Program-made: the position numbers and the translations under genes
From: Planctomycetota bacterium
GTDB taxonomy: Bacteria; Planctomycetota; Phycisphaerae; UBA1845
Assembly (NCBI GenBank): GCA_024275565.1
Contig: JAJRYY010000173.1
Span: forward strand, 16,103 to 80,102
Direction of reading: 5' to 3'
Length of the DNA stretch: 64,000 bases
Notes under the pieces: model-generated
Databases searched by the model: none
Told to the model about the DNA's origin: nothing
What the model saw: only the letters and a program-made list of their open reading frames with translations
Part shown: in pieces, positions 19,566-29,100 of the stretch
Position numbering within the stretch: the first letter of the stretch is position 1
How the letters are laid out: each line of letters begins with the position of its first letter

Positions 19566-20037
19566 GTGCAGCGGTCGGGGGAAGATATAAGCGATTCCCC
19601 CCCTTGTCCAGTAGGGATCATGCGGGGTCGGCACAGAGTTTGAGAATTTATCGATTTTCGCGATCCTCTGCCATTCGGATCGAACTTTCCGGGTTTTTCG
19701 GGACGAAATACCCGCAAAAGCCCTGGTCAACAAACCCCGAAAGGCTCGCTGGACAGGCACGATTCGCTGGGAAATCGATTCACAGGGCGATAGACTCGCA
19801 GGGCAACAGACTCGCGGGGCAATCGCCCGATCTCCAGCAATGCCGCCCGATTCTCAGACACCGCAGCTCGATACCCGTAAGCAGCTCGATGCCTGCAAAT
19901 CGTCTTCGCGTGATCCATCCCCATACGCCGACGCCAGGTTGACATGCCAGACCCACCACCACGACGCTGAAGTATTCATCAAAACACCATACCACAGCCG
20001 GCGAGAAAAAATCCCGAACTCACAGCGTCCCCTGCGC
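19566..20037. other. Non-coding gap with a 16-bp array
   Basis: Between tRNA-Glu and the end of pabB. Includes the likely tRNA promoter and an array at 19761-19824. No gene seen. Confidence 0.6.
19761..19824. repeat. 16-bp minisatellite, 4 units
   Basis: Units of the type GACTCGCAGGGCAACA begin at 19761, 19777, 19793 and 19809, with a decayed unit before them. Confidence 0.92.
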
Positions 20038-21495
20038 CTACGACCCTGCCCCTGAGGTCCGTACTGCGGACCCTGTATGCTCGGTTTCTGCTTGTTGCGT
20101 CCCTGCTTCTTGCATCCCAATGGCATCTATCATGCCACGGACCTTGGCCAGCGTTTCGTCATACTCGTCAGTTGCGTCGCTGTCTGCGACGATTGCACCG
20201 CCGCCGTAGATTCTGACGCATCCCGAGGTGTGAACCATGGTGCGGATCGCGATATTCATGCACATCGATCCGTCCAATCCGATCCATCCGATGCTGCCAC
20301 AGTACACGCTTCGCTCGTTGAGTTCCAGGGTGTCTATGATGCGCATGGCTTGTATCTTGGGGCATCCTGTGATGGATCCACCGGGCAGGCCCGCACGCAG
20401 GAGATCGGACCAGTCGCACCCCTCTCGCAGCCTCGACTCTATGGTTCCAACCAGGTGGTATACGGTTGGATGGGCCTCCAGCTCGGCGGGTGATACCACA
20501 TTCACCGTGCCAGGCTTTGACACTCTTCCGATATCATTCCGCATGAGGTCTACAATCATGGTCAGTTCTGCACGGTCCTTCTCGCTGGCGAGCAATTCCA
20601 CCTGTCGGGCTGCGTCCAGAACCGGGTCACCCACACGGGGTCTCGTTCCTTTGATGGGGCGTGTCATGACGTGTCCGTCGCACAGAGATACGAACAATTC
20701 GGGCGATGAGCATAGGATCGTCGCGTCGCCGCAGGGCAGGTAGGCTGAGTATGCGCCCGGGTTGCATCGCCGGAGTCGCTGGTATATCTCGATGGCTGAC
20801 GCGGTTGTTGACGATGTGAACCGTTGCGTGAGATTGACCTGGTAGATGTCACCGGCTGCGATGTGTCGTTTTGCGGCTTCGACTCTATCCTCGTATTGCT
20901 GGCGAGACATGTTTGAGGTGGGTGGTTCTGTGGACGGTGCTTGATGGATCGTCGCGTGGACACCTTCTGTCAGTGCTCTCTCCAGCAGCGTCAGGCGATC
21001 TTCGATACTCAGGCGTGTCGGTCGTGTTCGTACTCGAGATCCTGCGATATCGACCGCTGCCAGCGTCCATGCTTGTTCCTGGTGGTAGAAGATTGCAACC
21101 GTGTCGTATAGAGCGAAGTGGACCTGTGGGATCAGGCATTCGCGGGGTATTGTGGAGACCACACATTCCAGCAATGCACCAGCTTCGTAGGAGACATAAC
21201 CCACCCAGCCGCCGACGAACGGAAGCTCCGGGCAACTTAGAGTCGCGTCCGCCTCTCCGACACAGATTCTGAGGGTGTCAAGCCAATCTGCCTGCGAGGT
21301 GCTCATGCTGAGTGTTCTGGCTGGGTCGAACCCGAGGATCGTGAAGCGTCCACCTGGCTGCTCTGGTGCGGCACTCTCAAGGACGAACGGTTGGCGTTCG
21401 CTGGCGACGCGTTGCACCGCGTCTGCGATGGTTGGTCCTGCTGTCAGCCTTCGCAGATGTACGCCTCCTGATTGTCGGTCCCGATCTCGCTCCAT
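20038..21495 (-). CDS. pabB: Aminodeoxychorismate synthase component I
   Basis: 485 aa chorismate-binding enzyme. The motif PIKGTRPR (near residue 279) has the lysine typical of PabB, where anthranilate synthase TrpE has an alanine, so it makes 4-amino-4-deoxychorismate for folate. Other family marks are VNLTQRF, SPELFV, ELTMIVDLMRNDIGRV, LPGGSITGCPK and IYGGGAIVADSDATDEYDET. The partner glutaminase PabA and lyase PabC are not in the window. The last 25 residues are low complexity and seem to come from short repeats. Reads in the same direction as the GTPase block; its start is 109 bp from the end of the GAP1-like gene. Confidence 0.94.
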   Translation of the reverse strand: MERDRDRQSGGVHLRRLTAGPTIADAVQRVASERQPFVLESAAPEQPGGRFTILGFDPARTLSMSTSQADWLDTLRICVGEADATLSCPELPFVGGWVGYVSYEAGALLECVVSTIPRECLIPQVHFALYDTVAIFYHQEQAWTLAAVDIAGSRVRTRPTRLSIEDRLTLLERALTEGVHATIHQAPSTEPPTSNMSRQQYEDRVEAAKRHIAAGDIYQVNLTQRFTSSTTASAIEIYQRLRRCNPGAYSAYLPCGDATILCSSPELFVSLCDGHVMTRPIKGTRPRVGDPVLDAARQVELLASEKDRAELTMIVDLMRNDIGRVSKPGTVNVVSPAELEAHPTVYHLVGTIESRLREGCDWSDLLRAGLPGGSITGCPKIQAMRIIDTLELNERSVYCGSIGWIGLDGSMCMNIAIRTMVHTSGCVRIYGGGAIVADSDATDEYDETLAKVRGMIDAIGMQEAGTQQAETEHTGSAVRTSGAGS

Positions 21496-21604
21496 TGTGC
21501 GGGGAGTATATCACACGGGTCATGTACGCCCAGTGGGCGGGCATCGCGTATCGTTGCACATGCTGAAGATCTGGGACACCACGTCTGTGGGTCAGAGGCG
21601 GAGA

Positions 21605-22768
21605 TTACCCTGCCAGAGGTGCTTCCTGTTCTGCGATTCGCGCCTGGAGTGCAGCGAGGGATTCTTCGAGACATTTGTAGCGTGGCGACTGGAAGACGAG
21701 CAGGTCCATCCACTGGCTGAGTTCGTCGGTATCGGTTCGTTCGAGCGTTCTGGAAATACACTCGGCTGCCCTTTTCTGCTGATTTTCTGCCATGCGTCGC
21801 TCGATCGGGCATAATGCGTCGTGGTTCTCTGCGAGCGTCTCGAACCAGGATTCCAGCGAACCATCGTCAAGACGGTTGAGGTTCATCTGTCGCTGGGCGA
21901 TCGAATCCATGGCTGACAGCGATTCGTCGTCGAACCTCTGGTCTGTGAGGTTTAGAACGGTCTGCACGAGGTTGCGTGTGCGACAGTCTGAGACCATTTG
22001 CGTCCATGGCGACTTTTCGTGCTGCGTGACTGACTCATCTTCCCACGATTTTAAGAAGATAATGCGCTGCCCTTTGATGACCCGCTCCATGGGACCGGTA
22101 TCACCCGAGACGAAGTTCAGGCGATATTTTCGCGCCAGAGCGAACCTCAGACCGATGGAAAAGTCGCATTGTACACGCATGGTGACGGGTATTGAGAGGA
22201 ATGTACCCTCAACAACGTCACATCCGCCGGAATCCAGGACTGCTATCATGCAACCCTCGCTGATCGCGCGGTCGATCAGGAATGTGCGACTTGAATCGTC
22301 AACGGCTTCGTAGGATTCGGGGAATTTTGGTTCCAGGCCAAGTGATGGGTCGCCAGCGTTTGCATTCAGCATGATCGTATCGAGCGTCTGCGTGTTTTTT
22401 GGTGGAATCGCCTGAAAATCGAGACGTTCTCCGGCGGATCGAAGGATTGCGAACGGATTTGCACCTGCATGTTCAAAATCGGTTGGATCGAGGATGAGGA
22501 CGTTGGTGAGAACGCGTTTTCCACCTCGACCACTCTCTTCATTTCCGGAGTGGCAGGTGTATGAGACGCACACACGTCCTGTCGACAATCGGTAGAACGA
22601 CGTGCCCGAGGCGTTTTCCGATTTGTCGCAGAGTGCTTCGTGCGATGGCGAATGCTTCGTGATTTCACGCTTCTCGACCGATGTCAACCCGGCGGAGGCT
22701 GCTACGATTCGATATCCCTGCGCCATCAGGGACGATGCGGACGTAAAGATAGCGCGATCTGCCTGCAT
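21605..22768 (-). CDS. GTPase-associated protein 1 (GAP1-N)-like protein
   Basis: 387 aa from the ATG at 22768, which has GGAAG just upstream; a GTG at 22783 is possible. The N-terminal half (ADRAIFTSASSLMAQGYRIVAASAGLTSVEKREITKHSP, then FYRLSTGRVCVSYTCHSG ... TNVLILDP) resembles the N-terminal domain of GTPase-associated proteins found beside bacterial GTPases in multi-protein predicted conflict or signalling modules. The C-terminal half is alpha-helical with no recognised domain. It lies 42 bp after the zinc-ribbon GTPase gene and is last in the minus-strand set. The family assignment is from memory of the motif and should be tested by profile search. Confidence 0.65.
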   Translation of the reverse strand: MQADRAIFTSASSLMAQGYRIVAASAGLTSVEKREITKHSPSHEALCDKSENASGTSFYRLSTGRVCVSYTCHSGNEESGRGGKRVLTNVLILDPTDFEHAGANPFAILRSAGERLDFQAIPPKNTQTLDTIMLNANAGDPSLGLEPKFPESYEAVDDSSRTFLIDRAISEGCMIAVLDSGGCDVVEGTFLSIPVTMRVQCDFSIGLRFALARKYRLNFVSGDTGPMERVIKGQRIIFLKSWEDESVTQHEKSPWTQMVSDCRTRNLVQTVLNLTDQRFDDESLSAMDSIAQRQMNLNRLDDGSLESWFETLAENHDALCPIERRMAENQQKRAAECISRTLERTDTDELSQWMDLLVFQSPRYKCLEESLAALQARIAEQEAPLAG

Positions 22769-22810
22769 GGTTCTTCCGCTCACTCTCTTCAGAAACTGGT
22801 CCGCATTAAT

Positions 22811-23680
22811 CTACAACCCGGTCAGCAACCACTCGAAGGGTTCGAGAATGCCACGCGGGGCGGAGTGCAGCGGAACGGAGACGATATTATCCGCACCATC
22901 ACTTCCAAACCCGATGGACCCGATCACACTGGCTGCGAAAAACGCGATGTTCTCGAAGCGTGAGTCGCACAAGTTCCACAATCGGTTGAGATTCGTTTTC
23001 GTGAAGGTAAGCGGGTTGTCGAACGCTTGTGGGCAGTAGTCGCTCTTGCAGAGGATGACCGAAATGGGGGTCTGGACCTTATGCCCAGTGCGAAGCCCAG
23101 AGAGCTGATCGATGTAGCTGAGCAGCTTGTATGCGAAGAAGTCTGCCTGGACATTTCCCATCGCGGCGACGGATGCATCGACGAGCAACATGATGGCTGC
23201 TGACTGTTGCAGGAGTCCGCGTATGGCGGTGTAGGTATAGGGCGCGTCGACTTCCGCCGCCAGCGATTCACCTGCCATATCGGGCATGACGAGATCGTAC
23301 CATTTTTCCCCCTCGCGTCGGTCCGCCACCTGCGAGTAGACCCAGTTCCACTGATCGACCTCGTTGGGTGTTTTGGGCGGAAAGATTCTGGCTGCAATAT
23401 GGCTCATCACGGTCTGCTGAATGTTGATAGAATAAGGCCCCTTTGGAACGGCCTCGTAGTCTCCTGCGCGGCGACTGAGCATATCCAGGAGGTACCCGAG
23501 ATAGACCGTTTTCCCGACATTGCTATCACCGATGACGGTAATGACGCAGGGTTTTCGGGCCTGTACGACGGACTCGTATGTGAGCGCCATTGGCGCCGAG
23601 CAATTGGCGCAAAAGACCACATCTTCCTCGTTGTCACAATGACAAATTAAACACCGTGTGATGCTGGCTGTCGCAGCCAT
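22811..23680 (-). CDS. Zinc-ribbon GTPase of a GTPase-associated system
   Basis: 289 aa from the ATG at 23680 (GGGGAG 8 bases upstream), which removes the overlap with the gene before. An N-terminal zinc ribbon (C10-x2-C13 ... C24-x2-C27) is followed by a P-loop domain: Walker A GDSNVGKT at 51-58, Walker B-type VMPDMAGE at 131-138 and CKSD at 211-214 in the place of NKxD. The fold is like the TRAFAC-type GTPases paired with GAP1-type proteins. No membrane segment. The zinc ribbon may recruit partners. It sits between the FGE-like gene and the GAP1-like gene. Confidence 0.8.
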   Translation of the reverse strand: MAATASITRCLICHCDNEEDVVFCANCSAPMALTYESVVQARKPCVITVIGDSNVGKTVYLGYLLDMLSRRAGDYEAVPKGPYSINIQQTVMSHIAARIFPPKTPNEVDQWNWVYSQVADRREGEKWYDLVMPDMAGESLAAEVDAPYTYTAIRGLLQQSAAIMLLVDASVAAMGNVQADFFAYKLLSYIDQLSGLRTGHKVQTPISVILCKSDYCPQAFDNPLTFTKTNLNRLWNLCDSRFENIAFFAASVIGSIGFGSDGADNIVSVPLHSAPRGILEPFEWLLTGL

Positions 23681-23741
23681 GGTTAAGCTCCCCTTGCGTA
23701 TATTCCGTTCCCTGGCTTCTACCCGTTTGCTGCGTGCGTTA

Positions 23742-24782
23742 TCAATCTTCGATGGACGGTACTGCATCTAAATCGAGCGCACAGCGCACCCCGACATTGT
23801 GTGTCCGCCCCAGTGCAATCTGCCCGGTGCGAAACGTGCTGGTCGCCTGGGACTCGAAGTAGGTATCAAACGCCCCCCCGCGCACGCCCATCATCGGCAT
23901 CTCGCCCACGATGGGTGTCCGGTCCTCGGACATGATATGAAACTCTGTACTCACCCATTCCCAGATGTTACCGATAAGCTGCTGCGTGCAGTTTGGTGCA
24001 GCACCGCCTACATAATCGTCCACAGGCGCTGTCGTCGCGATCCCGGTACCCCAGACGTTGCAACGCGTGCAATCCATCGCGTCACCCCAAGGAAAACGTC
24101 GGAAGACGTCGGCTGAACTCTTGATCCGCCAGCTCGCCGCCATCTGCCACTCCGCCTCCGTAGGAAGACGCAGACCCGCCCAGGCAGCATAGGCAGTCGC
24201 CTCATACCAACTGATGCCAATCACGGGGTGTCGCGAACGACGTGCGTCATGACGCCCCTCTCGCCAGAATCTTGGTCCGAGCGTTCCGGAAAGATCCTGA
24301 AACTCGATCATGTGTGGCCAGATTTCTTCAGGCCAGAGATCAAGAGCATCGTACGCACCATCATCCACAAACGCCTGATAATCTTCATTGGTGACAGGGT
24401 GAATGGCGATGAAATACGGTTCTACATCAATGTCCATGTGCGCCTCGTCCGACTGCTCGTCGAGGGTCTGCGACAGGGTCGCCGCACCAGAGGGTACAAG
24501 CGCGAACCGATCTTCGAGAAGACCACACGCCTGCCTCCAGATGGCGTCCCCTTCCGGGTGGGAGGCCCACTTCTCCCGGTTACGCGCGACAATGCCATAG
24601 CGCATCTGCTGGAGCAAACGCTTCAGAGGATCATTTTCGTGCTTCAAAGGTTGCGACGCAACGAAATCCGCAAGGAGCGAATCCGGTCCGGGTGGAGGCG
24701 GTTCCACTTTTTTGGGCGCGCGAACACTGACATCGCCTTCCTGCAAACCATCCTTTTTTCGACCAAACAATGTCAATGCCAT
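23742..24782 (-). CDS. Formylglycine-generating-enzyme (FGE/SUMF1)-fold protein
   Basis: 346 aa. Residues about 1-85 are a charged Pro-rich and helical extension. Residues 90-340 are an FGE-type domain: [87 protein letters not shown] and [12 protein letters not shown]. Many bacterial members of this fold do not modify sulfatases but act as ligand- or carbohydrate-binding partners in kinase or conflict modules. No sulfatase gene is nearby, so such a role is likelier. The gene ends 61 bp before the GTPase start and begins 121 bp after the 305-aa coiled-coil gene. Confidence 0.85.
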   Translation of the reverse strand: MALTLFGRKKDGLQEGDVSVRAPKKVEPPPPGPDSLLADFVASQPLKHENDPLKRLLQQMRYGIVARNREKWASHPEGDAIWRQACGLLEDRFALVPSGAATLSQTLDEQSDEAHMDIDVEPYFIAIHPVTNEDYQAFVDDGAYDALDLWPEEIWPHMIEFQDLSGTLGPRFWREGRHDARRSRHPVIGISWYEATAYAAWAGLRLPTEAEWQMAASWRIKSSADVFRRFPWGDAMDCTRCNVWGTGIATTAPVDDYVGGAAPNCTQQLIGNIWEWVSTEFHIMSEDRTPIVGEMPMMGVRGGAFDTYFESQATSTFRTGQIALGRTHNVGVRCALDLDAVPSIED

Positions 24783-24851
24783 CGTGTTCCCCAGTCTCCG
24801 GTTGAATCCCCGTCTTGGTTCTCATAAGTCCCAACGCCAGTGTGAAGCCGC

Positions 24852-24894
24852 TTTATGGGACTCACGCCGATTCCAATTTATGGGACTCACGCCG
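24852..24894. repeat. 18-bp perfect repeat with 25-bp period
   Basis: TTTATGGGACTCACGCCG occurs at 24852-24869 and 24877-24894, between two genes of the GTPase block. Confidence 0.9.
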
Positions 24895-24903
24895 TTTCCT
24901 AAC

Positions 24904-25821
24904 CTATACCAGCCCTTTCATACGCCGCTTCGCATCTCTGCGGAGCTTGCGGAACTGATCTGCAACGCCCGTCGGACGGACGCCTTCTCCGTTATTATCA
25001 ACCTGCTGCGCGGGTTTCGGCTTGGGCGATGCGATGTCGATATCCGGCATCTCAAAAGAATGCTCCTCACGCACTTCCTGCCCCACGCCCACCCCGTCAA
25101 CCATGTTCGGCGAGGATGCCACAGCTGATTCCATCGCAGCCTCCCCACCAGCTTCAGATCCGGACCCTCCTGGCGTTGCGCTGAAGCGCGACACCAGTTC
25201 ACTACGCTGCTTGACCAGCTCTCCCCGATCTCGTTCGAGTTGACTTGAGAGTACGGTCATATTTTCACGCATCGCCTCAATCTCGCTCACCTGCTGACGC
25301 AAACGAGATTCCTGCTCGCCGATTTCACGATCTCTTACAATGAACTCCTCTTCACGCTCCAGCATCCGGGAATGAAGCTCCTGAACCTCAACCTTGCTCT
25401 TGCTCAGGGATGCCTGCTCCGTCTCCAACTTGGAAATCTGCTCAGCAAACAGGACACGCTCCGCATCAAGTGCCTCACGCGATTCCCGGACCTTCGAGAA
25501 TTCTTCCGTCAACGCCAGATCACGCTCTTCTATCGCCTGACCCCGTACATCAAAATCGTTCATCCGCTGGGTCATCTGTAATTCGCGTTCTTCCAAAGAT
25601 GCGATCCGCCGATCCAGTTCCACCGTCCGTTTCTCTATGCGCAACCGTTGACACGCAATTTCTTCGTGGCAGGCAAACAATTGGTCGGCACGCGTCCGGA
25701 TAAGATGTAAAGCACGCGCAAAATCCGCCAATGCTTCATCGGCCAATCTTCGTATCGGTTCGACCACCGGAGGTGCCGGCAGCGACTCCCATGCGTAATC
25801 TGCGTATTCTGCCTGTGTCAT
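24904..25821 (-). CDS. Coiled-coil protein with basic FRxLRR C-terminal cap
   Basis: 305 aa, not assigned to a family. Residues about 20-215 form one long coiled coil (RIEKRTVELDRRIASLEERE and onward), followed by a Gly/Ser/Ala linker and an acidic-proline stretch, and ending in ADQFRKLRRDAKRRMKGLV. The cap resembles the end of the 1251-aa coiled-coil protein encoded divergently 300 bp away. AGGGGAAG precedes the ATG. First gene of the minus-strand set with the FGE-like, GTPase and GAP1-like genes. It may act as a scaffold or tether; this is inference from layout only. Confidence 0.8.
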   Translation of the reverse strand: MTQAEYADYAWESLPAPPVVEPIRRLADEALADFARALHLIRTRADQLFACHEEIACQRLRIEKRTVELDRRIASLEERELQMTQRMNDFDVRGQAIEERDLALTEEFSKVRESREALDAERVLFAEQISKLETEQASLSKSKVEVQELHSRMLEREEEFIVRDREIGEQESRLRQQVSEIEAMRENMTVLSSQLERDRGELVKQRSELVSRFSATPGGSGSEAGGEAAMESAVASSPNMVDGVGVGQEVREEHSFEMPDIDIASPKPKPAQQVDNNGEGVRPTGVADQFRKLRRDAKRRMKGLV

Positions 25822-26121
25822 CCCATCTTCCCCTACCAGGTCATCCCATCATTCCATCAGCCTTCATCTGCGATGGTATATTCGGACCTTGCTCCGCTCC
25901 ATCCAAGCTTGCCGCAGCTTGTTGCGGTTCGCGGTACGCTTCACCCTCGAAATGTACGATACAAATGTGGGGAAAAGCACACGATATCGGTGACATGGTG
26001 GCATCGATACCACAGACATTGTGTCGGACCACAAGCAAGGTGTCATAATAAACCGACCATTCCGTGCTGGACTGGGAAATGACCACCGGGCGCGACCCAT
26101 AACAACACCTGCGTAAGAATC
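25822..26121. promoter_or_regulatory. Shared divergent upstream region of the two coiled-coil genes
   Basis: 300 bp between the 305-aa (leftward) and 1251-aa (rightward) coiled-coil genes. It must hold both promoters if the block is expressed from here. An AT-rich CATAATAAAC at about 26046 is the best -10-like site, but no consensus -35 fits well. No gene seen. Confidence 0.45.
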
Positions 26122-29100
26122 ATGACAAATGAATCACAATCGCAATCGGACGCTGTGAACGATGTGGATGTCGCAAGCCTTATAGACATCGACGATCTGC
26201 AGACAGAGTTCTCGAACCTGATTACTTCGATCGAAGCTCGAACGTCCGAAGTAGACAATGCATTCTCCGGAGCGTGGCGCGATCTGGACGCCTGGCAGAC
26301 CGGTCTCAAGCAGTTCTCAAACGCGCTTCAGGAGCGCGAATCCACACTGAAGCAACGTCATGGCGAAACGGAAGCATCCCGGAACCAGCTCGAAGAGGAA
26401 TTACGCGCTCTACAGGAACGCGAAACGCAGCTTCGAGACGTAGAATCTCAAATCGCCGCCCAGCGCGCACAGATAGAAACGAAACAAGGCGAGATCACGG
26501 TCCAAAACTCCGCATTGAACGATCTTGTTGAGGTCCTCGAATCACGACAGGCGGAACTGGAAGCGCGGCAACAAGCCATCGTAGAACGTGAACAGGTCAT
26601 CGCCGACCGCGAAGATCAAATCTCCCACCGCGAACACGTCGTCTCAGAGCAGACGCAAACCCTCGAGGCTGCCCGGAAATCCGCATCCTCACAAACGGAA
26701 GACATAGATGCGCAGCGAAACGAGCTTCTGGAACAACGCGCACAACTCCAGACACAGCAAACCGCGCTTGAAACGCAGCAAGCATCGCTCGAATCCCAGA
26801 GTTCAGAGCTGAAATCACAACGTGATCAGATTGAATCGCAGCGTGCGGAACTGGAATCTCAACGTGCAGAAATTGAGGCTGCTCAATCTGAACTGAAATC
26901 CGCCAGTGACGAGCTGGCAGCCACCAAAGCGGAGCTTGCGAAACAGTCTGAATCCATCGCAAGAGCGAAATCTGAAGTCGGTGAGCAAGCACAGACGGTC
27001 GAAGAACAGACCCGTGAGTTTCAGGAACAGACACAGATCTTCGAGCAGCAGAAGGTTGAGCTTGCCGAGCAGCGTGAAGAGGTCGCCACGCTGAAGCAAC
27101 AGCTAAGCACCAGTGAACAAGCCCTGCACAAAGCAAATGTAGAAATCGAACGCCAGCAGCAAGCGCTGAATACGCAACAGTCAGACCTGTCCCAGGTGCA
27201 GGCTCGCCTGGAATCCGAACAGGAACGCATTGCAGAAGAATGGGAACGCATCCGAACAACGCAGTCGGAAATTCTGAGTGCAGAAACCGCCACCGAAGCA
27301 TCACAAGCCGAACTTGTCGCCCTGCAAAAGCAACTCGAAGCCGAACGCATGAAGATCGAATCCGAACGAGCGGCGATCGATCAGGAGCGGGAAAGCGTCG
27401 AGGAACTTGCCGGTAAAATCCGCAACGAATCCACCGGACTCGTCTCTGCCCGGGGTGAGATGGAGAGTGTACACGCTGAAATCGCCGACGAAAAACGCCG
27501 CATCGAGGCTGATTCCGCAAAACTCAACAAGCAACGCGAATCCCTGCAGGCTGCCCAGGAAAAACTGGAAGCACAGCATCGCAAGCTGCACGAGGAACAC
27601 GCAAATCTCGAAACAGAAAGAAGAGCGTGGCAATCCCGGACGACCCAGCTCGAAACCGATCAAAAGGAACTGGAAGTCCGCCGCAACCATCTGGAATCGG
27701 AGGCTGCCCGACTCAACACCGAGCGTCAGGAAGTAGCCCAGTTACGCCAGCAGATCGAAACCGAACATGAAGAGTACGCATCGAAGCGTCAGCATCTCGA
27801 TGGCGACCTCAAGGCTTTGGAGCAGACGCAACAGTCTCTCAACACCGAACGTAAATCACTCGAGGTCGAACGCACTTCATTGCTCGACGAGCAGACAAAG
27901 CTCAAAGAGCAGCTCGACAATCTTGCAAAACACCGCATGCAGCTCACCAAGGATCAGGGTACATTTGAGCACGAGCGTCAACAATTCCGTGAGCAGAAGC
28001 AGACATTTAAAGCCGAAAAAAGCAGTATCGCTGCAGACCGCACAGAAGCAAACGCAGCCATTGCGGAGTTAGCGGAGCTCGAACAGCGATTACACATCGA
28101 GCGTAAAACCCTGGAAAACGATCGCAAGACCATCGAGCAGGAGCGTACCCAGCTCACTGAAAACATCGCTCATTTCGAAGAGAGACAAGACCAGTTTGAC
28201 ACACAGCAAACGCTCTTTGACGCCGAGTTCCAGCAGCTCAAGGAAGTACGCTCCGACCTCGAAGGCAAGGAACAGCAGCTCGCTGACGAACGAAACTCGC
28301 TCAAAATAAAGCGCAAAGAACTCAGTGCAGCAGAGGAGGCGTTTCGAACACGAGAGAACGAAATCGCAGCCGAACGCGAGCGCATCGCAGACGAACGTGG
28401 GCGACTCACTGCCCAACAGTCCGATCTCGCAGAGGGACGCAAAAAGCTGGATCAGGATCGACAGGAAACCCAGTCTCAAAAGCAGGAGCAAGAGGAATCG
28501 CGATCAGCGCTCCGCGAGGAGCAACGTCGATTCCAGAGCGACAGAAAGCTTCTGGAAGAGCAGCTTGCGCAACTCAAAGCGAAACAAACGCACATCGATA
28601 CCGAACGCGACAGCCTGGCTGCTGACCGCAAGGATTTCGACGAAGCACGCCGCGCTTTCTTCGAGGAACAGGAACGCATCTCGGGCGAAGGAGATCGCCT
28701 GGGCGACGAGCGTCAACAGATTCACGGTGCTCGCGAAAAACTCGACTCCGAACGTGACAGGCTGGCCACTGAAAGGGACGTCCTTGAAGCTGCAAGGCGC
28801 GAATCCGAGCAAGCCCGACAGGAGCTTGAATCTGAACGCAACCAGCTTGCACAAAAACGCGCAGACCTCGAACAGCAGCAGCAAGCACTCCTGGCAGAAC
28901 GCGACGACCTGGAAGCAAGGTCAGCCTCCGCCAAAACCCAGATGGAGGAATCGCAATCAGCACAGGCTCAACTAGGTGCTCAGCAAACCGGCATCGAAGA
29001 ACAACGCCGCGAACTGGAGGAGAAGACCACCGCACTCACCGCTCAACAGGCTGAGGTAGACCGTGCAAACGAATCAATTGCCAAGCTGCAGGCAGAGCTT

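Noticed and set aside
20038-21495. Anthranilate synthase TrpE as identity of the chorismate enzyme
   Set aside because: The PIKGT lysine marks PabB, and no other trp gene is adjacent.
26597-28884. Several long frames antisense to the giant coiled-coil gene
   Set aside because: They are Ser/Arg/Cys- or Leu/Phe-rich complements of Glu/Gln/Arg codons and carry no family motif.
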